Shown piece by piece: positions 1-7,115 of a DNA stretch of 18,403 bases (within the stretch, counting starts at the first letter, position 1; each line of letters starts with the position of its first letter). Below the pieces are notes generated by a model. It saw only the letters and a program-made list of their open reading frames with translations, was not told the DNA's origin and made no database searches. Source of the DNA: Avispirillum sp959601495 (lineage in GTDB: Bacteria; Bacillota; Clostridia; Oscillospirales; CAG-272). The stretch lies in assembly GCA_959601495.1 (NCBI GenBank), contig CAUGPT010000034.1, positions 1 to 18,403 on the forward strand. The letters run 5' to 3'. Position numbers and translations under genes: made by a program.

Positions 1-53
1 GCCGTTTATCTTTAATCCCCCTTATTTTTTGTTCAGTTTATTGACAAAGTCCC

Positions 54-112
54 GGGGCAGCGCCCCACATATTTATCCCCCCCATGTCGGGGCGCGGGGC
101 GCGGAGCCCCGC
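54..112 (-). other. GC-rich hairpins downstream of hisS, weak terminator candidate
   Basis: Two short perfect inverted repeats follow the hisS stop on the minus strand. The first is GCGGGGC (94-100) with GCCCCGC (106-112). The second is GGGGC (54-58) with GCCCC (62-66). Neither is followed by a convincing T-run on the minus strand, so they are only a possible transcription end for hisS. Positions 1-53 hold nothing else that I can support. Confidence 0.3.
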
Positions 113-125
113 ATATAATTCTAAT

Positions 126-1364
126 TCAGCTAAGCGGCTGAATTCCGTCCGACTGACCGTAGTTCAAAAATGCGGTGTAGCCTCTCTGCGCGTAGCGGTT
201 AAGCTGCTTGCCCATCTTTTTCGTTTTGCGGCACATGGCAACGTCGTATTTGTCTCTCAGCTTCTCGGCCTCGATCTCCGCGTAAGCGAAATTTTCGGGG
301 TCGTACATGACCACAAGCTTTTCACGGCTGTTCGGCACAACAAAATTTCCGCGATCCCTGAGGATGGAGTATATGCGCTCAAAACCGATGGAAAAGCCCA
401 CCGCAGGCACATTTTCGCCGATAAACCTGCCGATAAGATTGTCGTAGCGTCCGCCGCCGGCGATAGCGCCGCTGAATTCATTGCTGCGAACTTCGAATAC
501 CGTGCCCGTGTAATACCCCTGACCGCGCACAAGCGTTACGTCAAACTCAAGCTTGATACCGCCCGCGGAGATTTTCTTCACGGTGTCGGTAATGTACTCA
601 AGCCTTTCTGCTGCCTCGCTGTTGCCGGTCGCGGCGGAAACGTCCGCAAGAGTTACACACTCCTTTGAGAAAAACTCTCTGAAACGCGATACCGTGTCAT
701 CGTCAAAGCCCTCGGCGGAAAGCTCGCCGCAAACGCCGTCGATGCCGATCTTGTCAAGCTTGTCAAGGGTTATGCAAGCCCTGTCCAGCCTGTCCTCGGC
801 AATACCGAGGGACGTCAGCAGTCCGCGGAGCAGCCCGCGGTCGTTTATCTTGACCGTAAAGTCACCGATGCCTGTCTTTTTCAGCGCCTTGGCGGTAGTA
901 AGTATAAGCTCGATCTCGCACTCGGGATCCGCAGAGCCTATAATATCAATATCGCACTGTATAAACTCGCGCATTCTGCCCTTCTGCGGATTTTCGGCGC
1001 GGTACACCCTGTCCGTCTGTATCGCGCGGAAAGGCAGAGAAAGCTCTGCGCGGTTGTTCGCGAAATAGCGGCACAAAGGCAGGGTCAGATCGTATCTCAG
1101 TCCCATGTCGGAAAGTTCTTTGACATTGCCGCTCTCAAGGGCGCGGTTCAGCTTTTCGCCGCGCTTCAGCACGTTAAAAATAAGGTTGAGATTTTCACCG
1201 CCGTCACTTTTGTCAAGGTTTTCGGCATCCTCCATAATAGGAGTGATGATGTGCTCAAAACCGCTGTTTTTATATGTCTCGATTATGGCAGACTGGAGAT
1301 AGTCGCGTATTTCCGCCTCTGCGGGAAGGTAGTCAAGCATTCCCTTTACGGGTTTCTGTCTCAT
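126..1364 (-). CDS. hisS: Histidyl-tRNA synthetase
   Basis: 412-residue class II aminoacyl-tRNA synthetase that should charge tRNA-His with histidine in the cytoplasm. Visible signatures are the motif 1 region near residues 30-45, the LRYDLTLPLCRY segment (89-100), motif 2 with FRAIQTDRVYR then PQKGRMREF (112-134), the histidine-specific RGQGYYTGTVFE stretch (280-290), AGGGRYDNL (302-310) and motif 3 AVGFSIGFERI (321-331). A C-terminal anticodon-binding-like domain follows from about residue 349. The ATG at 1364 has a GAGGA site about 7 bases upstream, and its own promoter lies at 1398-1426. In most bacterial HisRS the YYTG motif is preceded by LD; here it is QG. HisZ, the regulatory paralogue, is the main alternative, but no histidine biosynthesis gene is nearby and motif 2 looks complete. 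The family call is firm; HisS over HisZ is likely. Confidence 0.82.
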   Translation of the reverse strand: MRQKPVKGMLDYLPAEAEIRDYLQSAIIETYKNSGFEHIITPIMEDAENLDKSDGGENLNLIFNVLKRGEKLNRALESGNVKELSDMGLRYDLTLPLCRYFANNRAELSLPFRAIQTDRVYRAENPQKGRMREFIQCDIDIIGSADPECEIELILTTAKALKKTGIGDFTVKINDRGLLRGLLTSLGIAEDRLDRACITLDKLDKIGIDGVCGELSAEGFDDDTVSRFREFFSKECVTLADVSAATGNSEAAERLEYITDTVKKISAGGIKLEFDVTLVRGQGYYTGTVFEVRSNEFSGAIAGGGRYDNLIGRFIGENVPAVGFSIGFERIYSILRDRGNFVVPNSREKLVVMYDPENFAYAEIEAEKLRDKYDVAMCRKTKKMGKQLNRYAQRGYTAFLNYGQSDGIQPLS

Positions 1365-1397
1365 AATGTTTCCTCATTCCGTTTTGCATTATAGTTA

Positions 1398-1426
1398 ATG
1401 ATACCATTTAGCCGCCGCATTGTCAA
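1398..1426 (-). promoter_or_regulatory. Sigma-A type promoter of hisS
   Basis: On the minus strand a perfect -35 TTGACA (1421-1426) is separated by 17 bases from -10 TATCAT (1398-1403). This predicts a start near 1391 and a leader of about 27 bases before the hisS ATG. A second TATAAT (1388-1393) is 27 bases from the -35, too far to be its partner. Confidence 0.75.
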
Positions 1427-1438
1427 GCGGCGCGGCGC

Positions 1439-1484
1439 GAAAAAGCGGCAGCGACTGGAATCGTCTCCCCGCCTTTGCCGCTTT
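1439..1484 (-). terminator. Terminator of the fatty-acid/polyketide-type operon
   Basis: Read on the minus strand, the 9-base arm AAAGCGGCA (from 1484-1476) pairs with TGCCGCTTT (1450-1442), and the run of T continues to 1440. The loop of about 25 bases can fold further. It lies about 90 bases after the thioesterase stop and just before the hisS promoter, so it would separate the two transcription units. Confidence 0.6.
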
Positions 1485-1574
1485 GCTGTTCGTTTGTTTA
1501 AGGACGCCGTTTTGCATACCCGGAGATCTCGGCGCTCTGCGTTTCGATGCACTGTGCGAGCCGCCGCGCCGCCT

Positions 1575-2303
1575 TCAGATAAGCTTTGCGCCCTTTGGCG
1601 CAAACTCGTACAGAGACAAAACGCTGCCGGACGTGTCTCTGAAGACAGTAAACGCCGTACCGTCGGGAATCCGCGCCACCTCGGGAATAATAGTGCTGCC
1701 GTGTGGCGCCTGCTTTCCGAACTCGGTGCGAAGCGCCGCGCAGCAGTCTCTCATGCCCGCAAGCTCCATTGCAAGCTCCGTAAGCTTTACGTTGTTCGCG
1801 TGTCCGTTTGTGTCGGTTAGGTAATCGTCAACTGTCTGCGGCGCAAGCCTTGTTCCGCCGCACGGCACCGAAATGCGCCTTGTGACTGCCGGCAGAGCGG
1901 CGCAGCGCTCGGCATTATCCTCCGTGTGCCACAGCCCGCGGGGAGTTTCTTCGGGTTTCTGCGTCTTTGTGTTCATGTATACCCAAAGCGTGTCGCCCGC
2001 CGCGAGAAGCTCTCCGCCCGCGGAGTACATATACAGCGCTTTTTTGCTCAGCGAGCCCGCAATGCCGTAAACGCCGGTTGAAATTTTGACTGTTTCACAT
2101 ATTTCGGGCATGCGGAACGACTGTATGTGCCACGATAAAAGATACCATGTACAGCCCGTATCTTCCGTGTATTTTCTCGCAAGACCGCGGTCGGCAGCGT
2201 GGAAATATCCGCAGTCCTGAAACAGTCTGAGAAGCCCGCACATGGAAAGCCTGCCGCTGCTGTCAGCCTCGCTGTATCTTATGCGTTCAATTCTGTCATA
2301 CAT
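1575..2303 (-). CDS. Acyl-ACP thioesterase
   Basis: 242 residues, double hot-dog acyl-ACP thioesterase (FatA/FatB type, Pfam Acyl-ACP_TE). It would hydrolyse acyl-ACP to free fatty acid and ACP. The N-terminal half starts YDRIERIRYSEAD and contains the WYLLSWHIQSFRMP segment (53-65). The C-terminal half carries the DTNGHANNVK motif (164-173), matching the Asp-x-Asn-x-His catalytic signature of the family. I start at the ATG at 2303 rather than an in-frame ATG at 2366, because the family begins with this motif and the upstream extension lies inside the preceding gene. The chosen ATG overlaps the end of the flavoprotein gene by 8 bases, suggesting translational coupling. It is the last gene of the operon and the likely chain-release step. 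The family is clear; the chain length and saturation of the substrate cannot be seen. Confidence 0.88.
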   Translation of the reverse strand: MYDRIERIRYSEADSSGRLSMCGLLRLFQDCGYFHAADRGLARKYTEDTGCTWYLLSWHIQSFRMPEICETVKISTGVYGIAGSLSKKALYMYSAGGELLAAGDTLWVYMNTKTQKPEETPRGLWHTEDNAERCAALPAVTRRISVPCGGTRLAPQTVDDYLTDTNGHANNVKLTELAMELAGMRDCCAALRTEFGKQAPHGSTIIPEVARIPDGTAFTVFRDTSGSVLSLYEFAPKGAKLI

Positions 2304-3024
2304 TGGTGATGCTCTCTTCGTTGTGCCAGAACAGATTAAGCAGCAGCTTGAATCTGTGCTCGTCAAACGGCGCCTCGCTGAGGTGAGCTATAGTCTCATC
2401 GCTGATCTTTCCTGTCTCTATAAGCTCGCTGCCTGCCTCGGCATACTTTTCTATAAATTTTTCCATGCGGTCCCAAAGCTCGGGCACGGACAAAAGCTTT
2501 CCCTGCGGGCAAAGCAGGGGATAATAGTTGCCCTTGCCGCATATGCAGTCATACTGGGCAAGCATGGGATCGTATATAAGGTCGGTCTGCGCATAGCCGC
2601 AGGTGGATACAACGACAAATTTCTTGCCGCTCATATCGTAGCGAAAGCCGTGGAAGGGCTCGCCCACGACCGGCAGCTGACCGTTGTAGGTGTTCATGAT
2701 GCTGAGCATCCTGTCAGTGAACACCTTTACAGTGCCGGGCATGCCGAAAAAGTACAGCGGAAAGGACTCGATTATAATATCCGCTTCCATGACCTTTTCT
2801 TTTATGATATGGATATCATCGTCGCGTATAACGCACTCGCCTGCCGTTCTGCCCCAGCAGCTGAGGCAGCCTGTGCACTGCTTTATATTGCAGTCGGCAA
2901 GGGTCACCGTTTCAACGGTGCAGTCGCATTTGCGCTTTATGCCCTCCACAAACTTGTTTGCTATTCTCATGGTGCAGCTTTTGCTTTTGCGGGGGCTGCC
3001 GTTTATCAACAGAACCTTACACAT
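2296..3024 (-). CDS. Iron-sulfur flavoprotein, NADPH-dependent FMN reductase family
   Basis: 242 residues with a flavodoxin-like fold of the FMN_red family. The phosphate-binding loop GSPRKSKSCT is at residues 9-18. A cysteine cluster C50-x2-C53-x2-C56-x7-C64 fits the compact [4Fe-4S] motif of iron-sulfur flavoproteins; C45 lies just before it. ESFPLYFFGMPG (86-97) is the flavin-contacting region usual in this family. It would carry electrons through FMN and an Fe-S cluster. Its start overlaps the accA stop by 8 bases and its stop overlaps the thioesterase start by 8 bases, so it is a true operon member. Its substrate is unknown. It is the only recognisable redox enzyme here besides FabG, so an enoyl-reducing or desaturating role is conceivable but unsupported by motif. 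Confidence 0.85.
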   Translation of the reverse strand: MCKVLLINGSPRKSKSCTMRIANKFVEGIKRKCDCTVETVTLADCNIKQCTGCLSCWGRTAGECVIRDDDIHIIKEKVMEADIIIESFPLYFFGMPGTVKVFTDRMLSIMNTYNGQLPVVGEPFHGFRYDMSGKKFVVVSTCGYAQTDLIYDPMLAQYDCICGKGNYYPLLCPQGKLLSVPELWDRMEKFIEKYAEAGSELIETGKISDETIAHLSEAPFDEHRFKLLLNLFWHNEESITNV

Positions 3025-3829
3025 TTTTAGGGCTTATCTCCTCATATCTGCCGATCTTGCGGTATTTTTCGTATCTTGCATCTGTCAGCTTTGCGGACTT
3101 TTTCTTCATAAGCGCCGAAAGCTCGCCGTACAGATCGCGCCCGAGAGACGCCATCATCTTTTCGGTGCTCTCCGGATTGAACTCCGCAGGCTCCGCTACA
3201 ATCTTCTCGATAATTCCGAGCTTTTCGAGATCGGGTGCAAACAGATGCAGGTTCTCCGCAGCTTCGGAAACGCGGGCTGGATCCTTGAAAAGTATGCTTG
3301 CGCACGCTTCGGGGGATATTACGCTGTAATATGCGTTTTCCAGCATCCAGACTCTGTCCGCAACGGCCAGAGCAAGCGCGCCGCCGCTGCCGCCCTCGCC
3401 CGCCATGACCGTGATAACGGGGGTCTTGAGCGACATAATCTCGTACAGATTGTCTGCGATGGACTGTCCCTCGCCGCGCTGCTCCGCACCGTGGCCGCAG
3501 CTTGCACCCTGCGTATCCACAAAGCATACAACGGGACGGTGGAATTTTTCCGCCTCTTTCATAAGGCGGAGCGCTTTTCTGTACCCTTCGGGCAGTACGC
3601 AGCCGAAGTTTCTGTACATACGGTCATTCAGCGAATGACCTTTTTCTATACCGATGACGGTAACGGGCATATCGGAGAGCCACGCAACGCCGCCCACAAG
3701 GGCGTGGTCGTCGCCGTATCTGCGATCGCCGTGCAGCTCGTGAAAATCCGTAAATATGCCGTTTATGTAGTCAAGTGCCGTGGGTCTGCCCGCTTTGCGC
3801 GAGCATTTTATTTTTTCATATGCGTCCAT
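3017..3829 (-). CDS. accA: Acetyl-CoA carboxylase carboxyltransferase subunit alpha
   Basis: 270 residues, crotonase-fold alpha subunit of the carboxyltransferase that transfers CO2 from carboxybiotin to acetyl-CoA, giving malonyl-CoA. Signatures are the VDTQGASCGHGAEQRGEGQS segment (104-123), the glycine-rich GEGGSGGALAL (144-154) that builds the oxyanion pocket, and YSVISPEACASIL (168-180). It is shorter than the roughly 320-residue E. coli protein, mainly at the N-terminus, which is common in Firmicutes. It pairs with AccD encoded immediately upstream, but 269 unusual noncoding bases lie between them. The site AAAGGA is about 12 bases before the ATG. The biotin carrier AccB and biotin carboxylase AccC are not in the window and must be supplied from elsewhere. 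Confidence 0.93.
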   Translation of the reverse strand: MDAYEKIKCSRKAGRPTALDYINGIFTDFHELHGDRRYGDDHALVGGVAWLSDMPVTVIGIEKGHSLNDRMYRNFGCVLPEGYRKALRLMKEAEKFHRPVVCFVDTQGASCGHGAEQRGEGQSIADNLYEIMSLKTPVITVMAGEGGSGGALALAVADRVWMLENAYYSVISPEACASILFKDPARVSEAAENLHLFAPDLEKLGIIEKIVAEPAEFNPESTEKMMASLGRDLYGELSALMKKKSAKLTDARYEKYRKIGRYEEISPKNV

Positions 3830-3925
3830 ATATTCTCGGTATCCTTTCTGAGAACAAAGAGAGAGAGAGGGAAGAGGGAAAATCGGGGCAGGAAATGCGC
3901 CGCGCGGTGTTTCTTTCGCGGCGGG

Positions 3926-4036
3926 CTGACGATACTCCGCTGCCCGCGCGGAGAAGATCAGGCTGACAATACTTTACTTCCCACGCAAGGCAGGTCAGGC
4001 AGTCGATACTCCGCCGTACACGTGGGGCAGATCGGA
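3926..4036. repeat. Three degenerate 37-bp tandem repeats between accD and accA
   Basis: Three head-to-tail units of exactly 37 bases start at 3926, 3963 and 4000. Units 1 and 3 share the 11-mer CGATACTCCGC at the same offset; unit 2 has CAATACTTTAC there. Units 1 and 2 both begin CTGAC and end TCAGG. Read on the minus strand, unit 1 can fold with CTGA/TCAG outside and CTCCGC/GCGGAG inside. The whole gap 3830-4098 has no credible gene; it also holds a short AG dinucleotide run near 3859-3870. Confidence 0.6.
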
Positions 4037-4098
4037 TTTGCGCGCCGCGCTTCTCTGACGTTTTGCCGACAAAGGCACCCCGCATTTAGCCGTGATAT

Positions 4099-4905
4099 TT
4101 ACGCGCGCCGTTTTCCCGATGCGGCGTGCAGCCGCAGCATATAGGCGAGAAATTCTTTCTGATCCTCGCGCTTTACTATCGCGTCAAGAAAGCCGTTTTC
4201 AAGCTGGAATTCCGCGCTCTGAAAGCCCTCGGGCAGTTTTTCTCCCGTGACCTGTTCTATAACGCGCTTGCCCGCAAAGCCGATAAGCGCGTGAGGCTCG
4301 GCGATTATCATGTCTCCGAGCATCGCAAAGCTTGCCGTAACACCGCCTGTGGTCGGGTCGGTGAGACACACCGCGTAAAACAGCCCCGCGTCGTTGTGCA
4401 GCTTTATCGCGCCGGAGACCTTTGCCATCTGCATAAGGGAAACCATGCCCTCCTGCATGCGTGCGCCGCCGGACGCCGCATAGCCCACAACGGGCAGACG
4501 GTGCTTTACGGCATACTCAAACAGCGCGGCAAGCTTGTCCCCCACAACGCTGCCCATGGAGCCCATCATAAATTTCGGCTCCATTGCAAAAATGCAGGTT
4601 TCTTCTCCGCCTATTCTTGCGACACCGCACAGAACGCCTTCGTCCTCGCCGCTTGCGCCGCGGGATTTTTTAAGCTTCTCCGCATAGTTCGGAAACTTCA
4701 GCGGGTCGTTTGTCGCCGCGCCGTGCCAGAACTCGCGAAAGCTGTCGCGATCGCTGACAGACTCTATACGCAGTCTCGCGGGCATTTTGTTGTACGCGCC
4801 GCAATGAGGGCAAATATACAGTTTTTCGGTCATGGTCTCACCCGAGACCTCTCCTTTGCACTTTTCGCAGACGAGAAGCTCGGGAGCTTTGAATTTTTGC
4901 GTCAT
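4099..4905 (-). CDS. accD: Acetyl-CoA carboxylase carboxyltransferase subunit beta
   Basis: 268 residues, beta subunit of the carboxyltransferase. The N-terminal zinc ribbon shows C13-x2-C16 and C32-x2-C35, as expected for bacterial AccD. The crotonase-fold core contains MEPKFMMGSMGSVVGDK (108-124), the oxyanion motif GGARMQEG (146-153) and LTDPTTGGVTASFA (181-194). With AccA it forms the hetero-tetramer that makes malonyl-CoA. The ATG at 4905 is preceded by GGAGGA at the right distance. It follows fabD with a 17-base gap. The normal length and intact motifs argue for a working enzyme. Confidence 0.95.
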   Translation of the reverse strand: MTQKFKAPELLVCEKCKGEVSGETMTEKLYICPHCGAYNKMPARLRIESVSDRDSFREFWHGAATNDPLKFPNYAEKLKKSRGASGEDEGVLCGVARIGGEETCIFAMEPKFMMGSMGSVVGDKLAALFEYAVKHRLPVVGYAASGGARMQEGMVSLMQMAKVSGAIKLHNDAGLFYAVCLTDPTTGGVTASFAMLGDMIIAEPHALIGFAGKRVIEQVTGEKLPEGFQSAEFQLENGFLDAIVKREDQKEFLAYMLRLHAASGKRRA

Positions 4906-4922
4906 ATCGTCCTCCGGATCTG

Positions 4923-5849
4923 TCAGGCGCCGAGAGCTTCCAGCGTTTTTGCAAGGCTTTCGGTATCGCCGACTCTGAGTATTCTGCAGCCCTCGGGAAG
5001 TATCCTTTTGCAGAGGCCCGAAAGAGTAGCGCCGGCGCCGAGTTCAATAAACGTGTCAATGCCGCGGGCGTACATATCTCTGATGCTGTCCTCCCAGCGT
5101 ACACTGTGTGATGCCTGCTCAGCTATCATTTTGCGAAGGCTTTCGATATCGTTCGGGTAGGGTTTGCCTGTCGTGTTGCAGTAAAGAGGCATTTCTGCGG
5201 GTGACATTTTCATATTTGCAAGAACACCGTGCAGCGCCTCTGTCGCGGGGCGCATGAACGGCGTGTGGAAAGCGCCGCTGACGGCAAGCTTTACCGCCCT
5301 GCCGCCCAGAGACTTTATCTCGCCGCAGAATGCGTCGATCTCCTCTGCCGAGCCCGCGCAGGCAAGCTGACCGGGGCAGTTGTAGTTTACGGGATAAATG
5401 TCTTTGTAGTGTGAGCAGACCGTCTCCACTGCGGAGTTATCAAGCTTCAGCACAGCTGCCATTGCTCCGGGATGATCCTTTGCGCACTGCGCCATAGCGC
5501 TGCCGCGCGCCGTAACAAGGCGGAACGCGTCCTCATAGCTGAGTACGCCCGCATATGCAAGAGCGGGGATCTCTCCCAGAGAAAAGCCTGCGGCGGCATC
5601 TGCCTCAACGCCGGCATCCTTCAGCGCCGCGGCGCAGGCGAGATCCGTCAGAAACAGGCAGGGCTGCGTGTTTTCCGTAAGCGTCAGTGCGTCTCCCGGC
5701 CCCTCAAAGCAAAGCGCGGATGTGCCGGGACGTATGGCGTCGCCCATATCAAAAACTTTGCGGGCAGCGCCGCAGGTCTCGTACAGATCGTGTCCCATAC
5801 CGACCGTCTGCGCGCCCTGACCTGCAAATAAAAATGCTGTTTTGGACAT
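4923..5849 (-). CDS. fabD: Malonyl-CoA:ACP transacylase
   Basis: 308 residues, usual length for FabD, which moves malonyl from CoA to the ACP phosphopantetheine arm. The N-terminal FAGQGAQ (8-14) contributes to the oxyanion hole. The nucleophile elbow GFSLGE has Ser90, the Arg expected to bind the malonyl carboxylate is in TARGSAMAQ (R115), and the catalytic His is in SGAFHTPFM (H195). The residue before the active Ser is Phe rather than the His of the common GHSLGE. The ATG at 5849 has an AGAAAGG site about 9 bases upstream. It follows fabZ by 49 bases and precedes accD by 17, within the same operon. Confidence 0.93.
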   Translation of the reverse strand: MSKTAFLFAGQGAQTVGMGHDLYETCGAARKVFDMGDAIRPGTSALCFEGPGDALTLTENTQPCLFLTDLACAAALKDAGVEADAAAGFSLGEIPALAYAGVLSYEDAFRLVTARGSAMAQCAKDHPGAMAAVLKLDNSAVETVCSHYKDIYPVNYNCPGQLACAGSAEEIDAFCGEIKSLGGRAVKLAVSGAFHTPFMRPATEALHGVLANMKMSPAEMPLYCNTTGKPYPNDIESLRKMIAEQASHSVRWEDSIRDMYARGIDTFIELGAGATLSGLCKRILPEGCRILRVGDTESLAKTLEALGA

Positions 5850-5898
5850 AACTTTTTGCCTTTCTGTCTTTTTGCGGCGCCGCGCGCCGCTTCTCCCG

Positions 5899-6342
5899 TC
5901 AGCCGTTAAGACTCTCCTTGGGGATAGCCGTAAACACCATGGAGCCTTTTGCCCTCACCTGTCCGTCCACCTCGGCGCATGCGTCGAAATATGTAAGCGA
6001 GCCTCCGCTCTGGGTCTTGGTGACGGTGATCTTGAGTGTGTCTCCGGGGAGCACGGGCTTTATGAATTTGAATTTGTCGATCTTGAGAAGCACGTATATA
6101 AGTCCGTCGTCTGTGCCGTCGCCCTCTATTACAAGAGAACAGAGCTGCGCGCAGCTTTCCACGATCAGAACGCCGGGCATTATGGGCGTGTCGGGAAAAT
6201 GACCCATGAAATACGGCTCGTTTATGCTTACGTTTTTGATGCCGACGGCACTCTCGCCGGAATTAAGCTCCAGCACCTTTTCTATCATCTGAAAGGGCGG
6301 GCGCTGCTTCAGTCTTTTGTTGACTTCAAGTATGTTCATCAT
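5899..6342 (-). CDS. fabZ: 3-hydroxyacyl-ACP dehydratase
   Basis: 147 residues, single hot-dog dehydratase that removes water from 3-hydroxyacyl-ACP to give trans-2-enoyl-ACP. The catalytic pair is visible in MGHFPDTPIMPGVLIVESCAQ, with H48 and E62, the FabZ-type Glu. I start at the ATG at 6342: it lies 9 bases after a strong GGAGG and overlaps the fabG stop (ATGATGA). An in-frame ATG at 6405 would lie inside fabG and give an atypical N-terminus, and the second ATG at 6339 is possible. There is no FabA-type signature, so no isomerase activity is predicted from motif alone. Confidence 0.93.
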   Translation of the reverse strand: MMNILEVNKRLKQRPPFQMIEKVLELNSGESAVGIKNVSINEPYFMGHFPDTPIMPGVLIVESCAQLCSLVIEGDGTDDGLIYVLLKIDKFKFIKPVLPGDTLKITVTKTQSGGSLTYFDACAEVDGQVRAKGSMVFTAIPKESLNG

Positions 6343-7073
6343 AAGCTGAGTCCTCCGTCCACAACGATGGACTGACCGGTTATGTATTTGCTGTCGTCGC
6401 TGCAAAGGAACGATACGACGTCGGCAACCTCGCTGACATCGGCAAAGCGTCCCATGGGAACGGCTTTGATGTATTCCTTTTTCTTATCCTCAGGAAGCTG
6501 ATCCACCATTTCGGTGAGAACAAATCCGGGAGCGACCGCGTTTACGCGTATGCCGTAGCGGGCAAGCTCTTTCGCCATTGTCTGTGTCATGGAGTTTACC
6601 GCGCCTTTTGTTGCGGAGTAAACGGACTGCCCCGCAAGCGCCATCTTTGCGCTGACCGACGACATATTCACTATAACGCCGGACTTCTGACGGAACATTT
6701 TAAGAACCGCCTGCTGTGCGCAGTAAAGGTATCCCTTTATGTTAAGGTCAAGACACTTGTCAAGAGTTTCCGTGGTGAGCATAAGCAGATATTCGTCCTT
6801 GACGATGCCAGCGTTGTTGACAAGCACGTCGATCTTTCCGTACTCGTCCGCAATGTCCTTGAACATTGCCTTTACCTGCTCGGGGTCGGAAACGTCGGCT
6901 TTGTATGCCGCGGCGCTGCCGCCTGCCGCCTTTATTTCTTCAACGGTCGCGTTTGCCGCGGCGTCGCTTCTGCTGTAATTGATAATGACAGTCATGCCGT
7001 CGCGCGCAAGGCGCATGGCGCACGCGCGTCCGATACCTTTAGAGGCTCCGGTCACAATAGCAATTTTACTCAT
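6339..7073 (-). CDS. fabG: 3-oxoacyl-ACP reductase
   Basis: 244 residues, classical short-chain dehydrogenase of FabG length. The cofactor loop TGASKGIG is at 8-15, NNAG at 86-89, the structural N111 in LNIKGY, and the catalytic S139, Y152 and K156 (YSATK). The C-terminus ends GQSIVVDGGLSL, typical for FabG. It would reduce 3-oxoacyl-ACP with NADPH. It lies 42 bases after the ketosynthase gene and overlaps the fabZ start, so reduction and dehydration are translated together. All key residues are intact. Confidence 0.95.
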   Translation of the reverse strand: MSKIAIVTGASKGIGRACAMRLARDGMTVIINYSRSDAAANATVEEIKAAGGSAAAYKADVSDPEQVKAMFKDIADEYGKIDVLVNNAGIVKDEYLLMLTTETLDKCLDLNIKGYLYCAQQAVLKMFRQKSGVIVNMSSVSAKMALAGQSVYSATKGAVNSMTQTMAKELARYGIRVNAVAPGFVLTEMVDQLPEDKKKEYIKAVPMGRFADVSEVADVVSFLCSDDSKYITGQSIVVDGGLSL

Positions 7074-7115
7074 ATATACATATCCGTCCTTATAAAAATT
7101 TCGGTAATACTTTGC

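Noticed and set aside
126..1364. HisZ (ATP phosphoribosyltransferase regulatory subunit)
   Set aside because: Complete class II motifs, an anticodon-binding-like C-terminus and no histidine biosynthesis genes nearby favour HisS.
3859..3872. AG dinucleotide run as a phase-variation tract
   Set aside because: It is short and lies about 30 bases before the accA start, outside any coding frame and upstream of the likely ribosome site; no sign of switching.
3926..4036. CRISPR-like array
   Set aside because: The three units are directly adjacent with no unique spacers, are degenerate, and no cas gene is present.
2690..4144. Long plus-strand open frame opposite the flavoprotein and accA
   Set aside because: It is the mirror of two clear minus-strand genes, shows no domain signature, and long antisense frames are expected with this codon use.
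4126..5160. Long plus-strand open frame opposite accD and fabD
   Set aside because: Antisense to two enzymes with intact catalytic motifs; no ribosome site or motif of its own.
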